A stretch of DNA of 64,000 bases from CAYQQQ01 sp964420125 (lineage in GTDB: Bacteria > Actinomycetota > Acidimicrobiia > Acidimicrobiales > Microtrichaceae). Shown piece after piece: positions 49,692 to 57,089 of the stretch. A model generated the notes under the pieces. It did not search any database. It was not told where the DNA came from and worked only from the letters and a program-made list of their open reading frames with translations. The position numbers and the translations under genes are program-made. The stretch spans positions 128,374 to 192,373 of the forward strand of contig CAYQQQ010000007.1 in assembly GCA_964420125.1 (NCBI GenBank), written 5' to 3'. Numbering within the stretch: the first letter of the stretch is position 1; each line of letters begins with the position of its first letter.

Positions 49692-49697
49692 TAGATT
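49692..49697 (+). promoter_or_regulatory. -10 box TAGATT of the AftD-like gene
   Basis: TAGATT ends 9 bases before the ATG at 49707. No good ribosome-binding site lies between. Confidence 0.55.
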
Positions 49698-49706
49698 CGC
49701 GCCGGC

Positions 49707-52700
49707 ATGTCCAGCACCCCGCCAGCACTCGTCCGCGGTCGCCTCCGCAACCTGGCGATCCCCCACCTGGGTACGGTCCTGCTGGCGCTCGTGGCCTACG
49801 TGCCGCTGCTGCTGACCCGGCCGGGTGAGGTCGGAGCGGACACGAAGACCTACCTCTACCTGGATCCGGGCCGCCTGCTGTCACGGGCCGCCTGGATGTG
49901 GGACACGAACATCGGCCTCGGCACCGTCACCCACCAGAACATCGGCTACCTGTGGCCGATGGGACCCTGGTACTGGGTGATGGACGCCGTCGGCCTACCG
50001 GACTGGGTGGCCCAGCGGCTGTGGCTCGGCACCCTCATCTTCGCCGCAGGGCTCGGCGTGCGGTTCCTGTTGCGGGAGCTGCGCTGGGAGGGCCCCGGGG
50101 TGACGGTCGCCTCGTTCGCCTACGCCCTCAGCCCCTTCCTGCTGCACTACGGCGCCAGGATCTCGGTGATCCTGCTCCCCTTCGCCGGTCTGCCGTGGCT
50201 GATCGGCCTGGCGGCCCGTTCGTTGCGCCGGGGCGGATGGCGGTGGCCCGCCGTGTTCGCCCTCGTGACCTTGACCGTGGGCGGCGTCAACGCCACCTCC
50301 CTCGTCCTGGTCATGGCCGGTCCCCTGCTGTGGTTCCTGCACGCCACCTTCGTGTCGGGCGAGGTGACCCTCCGTCGTGCCATCGCCACGGGTCTCCGCA
50401 TCAGTGCGCTCACCCTCGTGACCTCCCTGTGGTGGCTGGTGGGGCTGTCGGTCCAGGGCACCTTCGGCATCCCCATCCTCCGCTACACCGAGACCTACTT
50501 CGTGGTCGCCCACGCCGCCCTCTCCACCGAGGTGCTGCGGGGCCTCGGCTACTGGTTCTTCTACGGACGTGACGCCCTCGGCGCGTGGATCGAGCCGGCG
50601 GAGCGCATGGTGCAGTCGATCCCGGCGCTGGTGCTCAGCTTCACCGTGCCCGGACTGGCGCTGGTGTCGGGCTTCCTCACCCGGTTCCGCAACCGCGGCT
50701 TCTTCGCGCTGCTGGTGGCCACCGGGCTGGTGATCGCCGTGGGAGCCCACCCATGGGAGGCCTCCACCCCCGCGGGCGCGGCCTTCAAGGCGTGGACCCG
50801 CTCCGATGCGGGGCTCGCCTTCCGCTCGACGCCTCGGGCCGTGCCCCTGGTCGCCCTCGGTCTGGCCGTGATGCTCGCCGCCGCGGTGGCCGCGCTGTCG
50901 AGCTGGCGACCCGCCTGGCACCTCCCAGTGGCCGGAGGGCTCCTGGCCCTGGTGCTCGCCAACCAGTGGGCGCTCTTCTCGGGGGAGATGGTCGACCGGA
51001 ACCTCCGCCGTGACGAGGAGCTCCCCGGGTACTGGCTCGACGCCGCCGCCGCCATGGAAGCGGGTGGTGGCGACCAGGGCGGCGGCACGCGCGTCTACGA
51101 GCTCCCCGGCACCGACTTCGCCTCCTACCGATGGGGCAACACCGTCGATCCCATCACTCCCGGGCTCATGGACCGGCCGTTCGTGGCCCGCGAGCTGATC
51201 CCCTACGGCACGGCGCCCTCGGCCAACCTGCTCAACGCCCTCGACGTCCCGCTCCAGCAGGGCTCGTTCGATCCCCGTTCGCTGGTGCCGGTCAGCCAGC
51301 TCATGGGAGTCGGCACGATCGCGCACCGCGGTGACCTCCAGTTCGAGCGCTTCCGCACGCCCCGACCCCGCAACGTCTGGCACCTCCTCACGAGTGCTGA
51401 CGGCCTCGAGGAGCCGCTCACCTTCGGAGAGGGGATCCCCAACGAAGCGGACCCACGGCTCCCTCTGGACGACGAGGTCTACTTCGCCACTCCCTCGGAG
51501 TGGCCCGACGCCCCAGCGGTGTCGCTGTTCGACCTGGAGGACCCGCGATCGATCGTGCGCACGGTCAGCGCCTCCTCCCCCACCGTCATGGCCGGAGACG
51601 GCTCGGGGATCGTCGACTGGGCGGCGACGGGAGGGCTCGACCCCGACCGACCCATCCTCTACTCCGCCTCGTTCACCGACGACCCCGGTGAGCTCGACGG
51701 GCTCCTGTCCACCCCCGGCGCGCAGCTGGTGGTGACCGACACGAACCGACGGGCGGCCCGGCGCTGGGGATCCGTGCGGGAGAACGACGGCTACACCGAG
51801 CGCGTCGAGGAGGTCCCGCTCCTCGAGGACCCCGCCGACAACCGGCTCGAGGTGTTCCCCGGGGCGGCCGACGACGCCTTCACGGTCACCGAGCAGGTGG
51901 GAGGTGCCACGCTCTCCGCCTCCAGCTACGGGAACCCCGTCTCCTACACGCCGTCGGACCGGGCGGCGCGCGCCATGGACGGCGACCCGCTCACCGCCTG
52001 GCGGGTGGGGGCCTTCGACGAGCCCCGCGGCGAGCACCTCGAGGTGGCCCTGCACCGGCCGACGACCACCGACGAGCTCACCCTGCTGCAGACCCAACGA
52101 CAGGCCAACCGCTGGATCACCGAGGTGGAGCTGTCCTTCGACGGCGGCGAACCGCAGCGGGTGGTGCTGGAGGACGCGTCCCGCACCGTGCCGGGCCAGC
52201 GCATCGACATCGGCGAGCGCACGTTCTCCACGCTCCGCATCACCGTGACCGAGACCGACGTCGGCCGGCTCGACCGCTACGTCGGCGTGTCCGACGTGGG
52301 CATCGCCGAGGTGGCCATCCCCGGGGTCGAGCCGGTGACGGAGGTGGTCCGGCCGCCCACCGACCTGCTGGACGTTGCCGGCGACGACAGCCTCGAGCAC
52401 CCGCTCACCTACGTGTTCACCCGCCGCCGGGCCAACCCCTCCGAGGTGGTGGTGGAGGACGAGGAATCACAGCTGCTCCGCCTGGTCGAGGGGCCCGTGG
52501 CACGCCGCTTCGTGGTCTTCGGCACCGCACGCCTGGCAGCAGACCTGCCCGCCGCCGTGGTGGACCAGCTCCTCGGCATGCCCGCACCCGACGCCGGCGG
52601 CGTGCTCGTCACCTCCAGCTCGCAGCTGGCCGGGGATCCCCGCAGCCGCGCCACCTCTGCCCTGGACGGGGACCCGACGACCGCCTGGCAGACTCCGGTG

Positions 52701-54104
52701 AACAGCGCGGTGGGCGAGTGGATCGAGATCGAGTCCCCCGAGGACCTCGACATCGACGAGATCGGCCTCACGGTCGTGCGCGACGGACGCCACTCCGTGC
52801 CCACCCGGATCCGCGTCCAGGTCGACGACGCGGAGCCGGTGGTCGCCGAGGTGATCGATCCGGGGGTGGGCGAGCGCGACGAACGGGGCGCCGTCGAGGA
52901 GCTGACGATCCCGGTGCCCCCTCAGCACGGACGCCGGGTGCGGGTCACCGTCGAGGCGGTGCAGGAGGCGAGCTCGAAGGACTGGTTCGGTGGGTCGCGG
53001 ACGGTGCTGCCCGTGGGCATCGCCGAGCTCGACGTCGGCGCGACCGCCGCAGTGCCGGATGCTGCCGACCCGCTGCCTTCCGCGTGCCGCGACGATGTGC
53101 TGCTGCTCGACGAGCAGCCCGTGTCGGTGCGCGTCGACGGCACCGTCGGCGAGGCGCTCGCCCGAGAGCCGCTGGACCTGGTGGCCTGCGACGACGGAAC
53201 CGACGTGCGATCCGGCAGCGTCCTGCTCGAGTCCGAACCCGGCCTCTCCAGCGGTTTCGACGTCGACCAGGTGGTCCTGGCCTCGGCACCCGGTGGGGAC
53301 CCCGGTCGCAACACCCGGGCGAAGGGCCCGGAGCCCGTCGAGACGCCGCCTCGCGCCGACGGCGCCAACCCGGCGCGCCTCACGTGGACCGTGGACGTCG
53401 CCTCGGCGAGCGACCCCTACTGGGTGGTGCTCGGCCAGTCCCTGAGCCCCGGGTTCCGAGCGGTCGCAGCGAACGGCGCCGACCTCGGGGAGCCGACGCT
53501 GGTCAACGGGTATGCCAACGGGTGGCTGGTCGATCCCACCGAGGTCGGCGCCGACACCACCATCACCATCACCTGGGCACCCCAGCGCGCGGTGTGGATC
53601 GCACTCGCCCTGTCGGCGCTCGGCGTGCTGCTCTGCGCAGCCTGCATCCTGCGGCCGCCCCGCTGGTGGGCCGGTGCCACCCTCGGCGAGACGCCTCCGA
53701 CCATGGCGTCGAGCGGAGTGGCGCCGCTGCGGATCGAGGGCTCGGCGGTGCCCGCACGGCGTGCGGCCACGGTGGCACTGGGGGTCGCGCTCGTCGCCCT
53801 CGTCCTCGGTGGGTGGGCGGTCGCCCTCGCCACGGGTCTCGTGGTCGCCGTCGCACTCGGGTGGCGGTGGGGCCAGGTGCTCCTTCGGGCCGTCGGGATC
53901 GGGCTCTTCGCCGCGGCGGCGGGGTTCGTGGTCGCCAAGCAGTGGCGCTTCGGGTTCGTGGTCGACTTCAACTGGATGAACCAGTTCGAGCTCACCCATG
54001 CCTGGACGCTGACGGCCGTGGCACTGCTCGTCGCCGACCCGCTGGTGAGCCACCTGCGTGATGCCCGCCCCGATGCCGCGTCCGGTCGCCTCTCGTCGCG
54101 CTGA
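49707..54104 (+). CDS. aftD: AftD-like alpha-(1->3)-arabinofuranosyltransferase family protein
   Basis: At 1465 residues this is the largest protein in the window. The N-terminal GT-C membrane domain (about 20-420) has GADTKTYLYLDPGRLLSRAA with an early catalytic-type Asp and NIGYLWPMGPWYWVMD, the pattern of mycobacterial AftD (DUF3367), which adds arabinofuranose branches from decaprenyl-phosphoryl-arabinose. A long extracytoplasmic region contains two discoidin (F5/8 type C)-like carbohydrate-binding segments (about 728-852, with AMDGDPLTAWRVG, and about 965-1085, with ALDGDPTTAWQTP). C-terminal helices follow at about 1295-1450. The whole AftD architecture is therefore present. It indicates arabinose-containing or similar furanose glycans; the sugar actually used here is inferred. 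It is convergent with the methyltransferase. Confidence 0.85.
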   Translation: MSSTPPALVRGRLRNLAIPHLGTVLLALVAYVPLLLTRPGEVGADTKTYLYLDPGRLLSRAAWMWDTNIGLGTVTHQNIGYLWPMGPWYWVMDAVGLPDWVAQRLWLGTLIFAAGLGVRFLLRELRWEGPGVTVASFAYALSPFLLHYGARISVILLPFAGLPWLIGLAARSLRRGGWRWPAVFALVTLTVGGVNATSLVLVMAGPLLWFLHATFVSGEVTLRRAIATGLRISALTLVTSLWWLVGLSVQGTFGIPILRYTETYFVVAHAALSTEVLRGLGYWFFYGRDALGAWIEPAERMVQSIPALVLSFTVPGLALVSGFLTRFRNRGFFALLVATGLVIAVGAHPWEASTPAGAAFKAWTRSDAGLAFRSTPRAVPLVALGLAVMLAAAVAALSSWRPAWHLPVAGGLLALVLANQWALFSGEMVDRNLRRDEELPGYWLDAAAAMEAGGGDQGGGTRVYELPGTDFASYRWGNTVDPITPGLMDRPFVARELIPYGTAPSANLLNALDVPLQQGSFDPRSLVPVSQLMGVGTIAHRGDLQFERFRTPRPRNVWHLLTSADGLEEPLTFGEGIPNEADPRLPLDDEVYFATPSEWPDAPAVSLFDLEDPRSIVRTVSASSPTVMAGDGSGIVDWAATGGLDPDRPILYSASFTDDPGELDGLLSTPGAQLVVTDTNRRAARRWGSVRENDGYTERVEEVPLLEDPADNRLEVFPGAADDAFTVTEQVGGATLSASSYGNPVSYTPSDRAARAMDGDPLTAWRVGAFDEPRGEHLEVALHRPTTTDELTLLQTQRQANRWITEVELSFDGGEPQRVVLEDASRTVPGQRIDIGERTFSTLRITVTETDVGRLDRYVGVSDVGIAEVAIPGVEPVTEVVRPPTDLLDVAGDDSLEHPLTYVFTRRRANPSEVVVEDEESQLLRLVEGPVARRFVVFGTARLAADLPAAVVDQLLGMPAPDAGGVLVTSSSQLAGDPRSRATSALDGDPTTAWQTPVNSAVGEWIEIESPEDLDIDEIGLTVVRDGRHSVPTRIRVQVDDAEPVVAEVIDPGVGERDERGAVEELTIPVPPQHGRRVRVTVEAVQEASSKDWFGGSRTVLPVGIAELDVGATAAVPDAADPLPSACRDDVLLLDEQPVSVRVDGTVGEALAREPLDLVACDDGTDVRSGSVLLESEPGLSSGFDVDQVVLASAPGGDPGRNTRAKGPEPVETPPRADGANPARLTWTVDVASASDPYWVVLGQSLSPGFRAVAANGADLGEPTLVNGYANGWLVDPTEVGADTTITITWAPQRAVWIALALSALGVLLCAACILRPPRWWAGATLGETPPTMASSGVAPLRIEGSAVPARRAATVALGVALVALVLGGWAVALATGLVVAVALGWRWGQVLLRAVGIGLFAAAAGFVVAKQWRFGFVVDFNWMNQFELTHAWTLTAVALLVADPLVSHLRDARPDAASGRLSSR

Positions 54105-54132
54105 GCGCGCGGAGCGGCGAGCAGAAGGCCCC

Positions 54133-54912
54133 TCAGATGTGCGTTCCGCAGACGGCGAAGAGGACGAGGGTGGAGTCGTCGATGCGGTCGGTGAGGAAGA
54201 ACTCCTCCTCGGTGATGCCCGACTGCCCTCCCACCTGCTCGGTGTTGGTGTAGCGGTAGGCGAGCCGCCGGCCGGTCGCGTGCATCCACACGAAGGCCCC
54301 ACGGGGCAGGCGGTGGCGGACACCGAGCGGGTCGAGGCGCAGCAGCCGCTGTGCCATGACCCGCCGCTTCTCGAAGTCCGCCTTGACCACCGGCGTGGCG
54401 TCCAGGCCCCAGACCTCCACCCAGTCGAAGTGCGCCAGGAGCATCTCGCGGAGCTCCTCGGCGGTGAACAGGTGGACGTGGTAGGGGTTCTCGAAGTCCG
54501 CCGGTGCGTTCGGGGTGAGGAAGAAGGCGGTGCCACCCGGCGCCAGCACCCGTGCCACCTCCCGGACGTGGTGCTCGGGCTCGACGAAGTGCTCGATCAG
54601 GTGCGACGAGCACACGTCGTCGAACGCGTCCGAGCGCAGGCCCAGCATGGAGCCGTCAGCGCACTCGGTGCGCAGCCCCTCGGCACCATGGATCGCCACC
54701 GCGGTCCGGGCGGTGTCGGGGTCGTAGTCCACCCCCACCACGAAGCGCCCGGGACCGGTGAAGCCGACGCTCTCGTCGCCCAGGCCGCAGCCGACGTCGA
54801 GGAAGCGCCCGTCGGACATCCGCGCCCTGACCTCGCGGTACCCCGCTGCGTGCAAGGCCAGCAGCGAGTCGGGGGTCTCTCCCTGCATCGGGCGTTCGCC
54901 GGTGAGCTTCAC
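54133..54912 (-). CDS. SAM-dependent methyltransferase, class I
   Basis: This 259-residue Rossmann methyltransferase has the SAM-binding motif FLDVGCGLGDES (near 38-49), acidic loop VVGVDYDP, and SSHLIEHFVEPEHHVREVAR with the post-motif region LAPGGTAFFLTPN. It resembles Methyltransf_11 enzymes that act on small molecules or sugars. The GTG at 54912 has GGAGGA just upstream. It may methylate a glycan sugar given the neighbours, but this is inference. Divergent from the GT4 gene. Confidence 0.82.
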   Translation of the reverse strand: MKLTGERPMQGETPDSLLALHAAGYREVRARMSDGRFLDVGCGLGDESVGFTGPGRFVVGVDYDPDTARTAVAIHGAEGLRTECADGSMLGLRSDAFDDVCSSHLIEHFVEPEHHVREVARVLAPGGTAFFLTPNAPADFENPYHVHLFTAEELREMLLAHFDWVEVWGLDATPVVKADFEKRRVMAQRLLRLDPLGVRHRLPRGAFVWMHATGRRLAYRYTNTEQVGGQSGITEEEFFLTDRIDDSTLVLFAVCGTHI

Positions 54913-54974
54913 ATGTCCTCCGTGAGGAAGGCCCGGGCTCGTCGGAGAAGTCGGGCGGGTCGGGGGGCGCTGCG

Positions 54975-54980
54975 TAGCAT
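54975..54980 (+). promoter_or_regulatory. Possible -10 box TAGCAT in divergent gap
   Basis: TAGCAT on the plus strand overlaps TATGCT on the minus strand (54977-54982) in the 121-bp gap between the methyltransferase and GT4 genes, so both could be served from one AT-rich patch. The distances to the start codons are about 54 and 64 bases. Confidence 0.35.
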
Positions 54981-55033
54981 AGGGCGGTCCCCCGACCCGC
55001 CCGCGGCCACCGGCCCGGAGCCCCCGGAGAGCC

Positions 55034-56212
55034 GTGAACACTCCCGTCGCCAGCCCCGCCACCCGAGACCGACTCGCCGAGCTCGCCGAGCGCACCGGCC
55101 TGAGCACGGTCCACATGCTGGCCTGGCGGGACCTCGACGACGACGAGGCCGGAGGCTCGGAGGTGCACGCCCACAACATCGCGTCGATCTGGACGCAGTC
55201 GGGCATCGAGGTCACCATGCGCACGTCGTTCGCCGTCGGTCGCGCGCCGGAGGCGTGCCGCGAGGGCTACCGGGTGAGCCGCCGGGGTAGCCGGTACTCG
55301 GTCTTCCCCCGCTCGGCGCTGGCGGAGGCCACTGGACGCCTCGGTCGGTGCGACGGTCTGGTGGAGATCTGGAACGGCATGCCGTTCCTCTCGCCGGTGT
55401 GGCGCCGCGGCCCCCGGATGATCTGGCTGCACCACATCCACGGCCCCATGTGGGGGATGACCCTGCCGGCTCCGATCGCCAAGGCGGGGGTGGTGCTGGA
55501 AGAGCGCATCGGCCCTCGGCTCTACCGGAACCAGCCGATCGTCACGCTCTCGCGCTCCTCGGAGGAGGAGATGGTCGAGCTCGGGTTTCCGGCCGAGAAC
55601 ATCACCGTGATCACCCCGGGGGTGGATCCGGGGTTCAGCCCCGGGGGCGAGAAGTCCCCGACTCCCCTGGCGATGGCCGTCGGACGGCTGGTCCCCGTGA
55701 AGGACTTCCCGCGCCTCGTGCGGGTGTGGGCCCGCGTGCTCGACGAGGTCCCCGATGCCCGCCTGGTGATCGTGGGCGAGGGCTACGAACGACCGATCAT
55801 CGAGGAGGAGATCCGTCGCCTCGGGGTGGTCCGCTCCGTCGAGCTGCCGGGTCGTGTCAGCGACGAGGAACTGCTCGACCTCTACCGACGCTCCTGGGTG
55901 GCGACCTCGGCTTCGGTGCGGGAGGGCTGGGGCATGACGCTCACCGAGGCTGCAGCATGCGGAACCCCGTCGGTCGCCACCGACATCGCCGGGCACGCAG
56001 ATGCAGTGGCCCGCGACCGCAGCGGGCTGCTGGCCGACACCGACGACGACCTGGCCGATGCCCTCGTCGCGGTGCTCTCCGACCACCGACTCCGAGCGCG
56101 CCTCGAGCACGGAGCGCTCCAGCGGGCAGCCGAGCTCACCTGGGAGCAGGCTGCTCTCGCGAACTTCGAGGTCCTCGCCGGCGACGCCCTTCGGCGCCGA
56201 GGACCGGCCTGA
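55034..56212 (+). CDS. GT4-family glycosyltransferase
   Basis: This 392-residue GT-B enzyme has an N-terminal acceptor domain containing GGSEVHAHNIASIW (near 36-49), then ITPGVDPGFSP at the linker. The C-terminal donor domain has AVGRLVPVKDFPRLV, VIVGEGYERP and the REGWGMTLTEAAACGTPSVA E-x7-E region that binds the nucleotide sugar. It adds a sugar in the cytoplasm, probably to a lipid-linked acceptor. GGAG precedes the GTG at 55034. The nucleotidase gene follows after 5 bp, so the two are cotranscribed. Confidence 0.9.
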   Translation: MNTPVASPATRDRLAELAERTGLSTVHMLAWRDLDDDEAGGSEVHAHNIASIWTQSGIEVTMRTSFAVGRAPEACREGYRVSRRGSRYSVFPRSALAEATGRLGRCDGLVEIWNGMPFLSPVWRRGPRMIWLHHIHGPMWGMTLPAPIAKAGVVLEERIGPRLYRNQPIVTLSRSSEEEMVELGFPAENITVITPGVDPGFSPGGEKSPTPLAMAVGRLVPVKDFPRLVRVWARVLDEVPDARLVIVGEGYERPIIEEEIRRLGVVRSVELPGRVSDEELLDLYRRSWVATSASVREGWGMTLTEAAACGTPSVATDIAGHADAVARDRSGLLADTDDDLADALVAVLSDHRLRARLEHGALQRAAELTWEQAALANFEVLAGDALRRRGPA

Positions 56213-56217
56213 GCCCC

Positions 56218-56904
56218 ATGGCGGATCCACGCACCGGTGAGGCGCACGCGTCCGAACCGGCCGCCTTCGTGCTGGGGGTCGACCTCGACGGCGTGTGCGC
56301 CGACTACACCTCCGCGTTCCGGCGGGCCCTCGCCCGCCACCGCGGCACCTCCGAGGAGAGCCTTCCGCCCGAGGCGACGTGGGACTACCGCGAGTGGGGT
56401 CTCGATCGGGACTCCTTCCTCGACCACCACCGGCGTGCCGTGGTGGAGGACCGTCTCTTCGCCACGATGCCGGCGATGGACGGCGTGGCCGACGCGCTGT
56501 GGAGGCTCTCGGATGCCGGCGTGTGGATCCGCATCATCACCCATCGGCTCGTGGAGAACTGGTCGCACGAGGCGGTGGTCTCCGACACGGTCGCCTGGCT
56601 CGACGACCAGCGGGTCCCGTACCGGGACCTCTGCTTCATGGGGGACAAGCCCCAGGTGGGCGCGGACGCCTACGTGGAGGACGCTCCCCACAACATCGAG
56701 GCGCTGAGGGCGTCCGGCTGCACCGTGATCGTCTTCGACCAGCCCTACAACCGCCACCTGGGCGGCGCCCGCGCCCACACCTGGATCGAGGTGGAGGCGC
56801 AGGTGGTGGACCTGGTCGCCGCTCACCGCGGCAGCGTGGAGGTTCCCCTGCCGGGCTTCGGCGGCGGCACCGAACGCCTGGAGCATCGCCGCAGGAACCG
56901 CTGA
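56218..56904 (+). CDS. HAD-family 5'-nucleotidase (NT5C-type 5'(3')-deoxyribonucleotidase)
   Basis: This 228-residue HAD phosphatase has VDLDGVCADY with the nucleophile Asp and general-acid Asp (D22/D24), ITHRLV as motif II, and FMGDKPQVGADAYVEDAPHN as motifs III/IV. Length and motifs fit the NT5C group that dephosphorylates (deoxy)nucleoside monophosphates. Other HAD sugar phosphatases share the pattern, so in this locus a sugar-phosphate substrate is also possible. It is the second gene after the GT4. Confidence 0.8.
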   Translation: MADPRTGEAHASEPAAFVLGVDLDGVCADYTSAFRRALARHRGTSEESLPPEATWDYREWGLDRDSFLDHHRRAVVEDRLFATMPAMDGVADALWRLSDAGVWIRIITHRLVENWSHEAVVSDTVAWLDDQRVPYRDLCFMGDKPQVGADAYVEDAPHNIEALRASGCTVIVFDQPYNRHLGGARAHTWIEVEAQVVDLVAAHRGSVEVPLPGFGGGTERLEHRRRNR

Positions 56905-57089
56905 CCGCCCAAGCCTTCGCCACCGCCCGATTCCCTGGCCCGGGAGGCGACCGGCGCTACGCTGCGCGAGCACCCGGAGTCGGCGGTGCCAGCACCCCGG
57001 CTCCGACATCCGAGGGGGATCCCGCGTCGCGGGGGACCGGCCACGCCGGCCCCGTCGGCGATCCGGGGTGCACGAGGGTTCGGGGGGAC

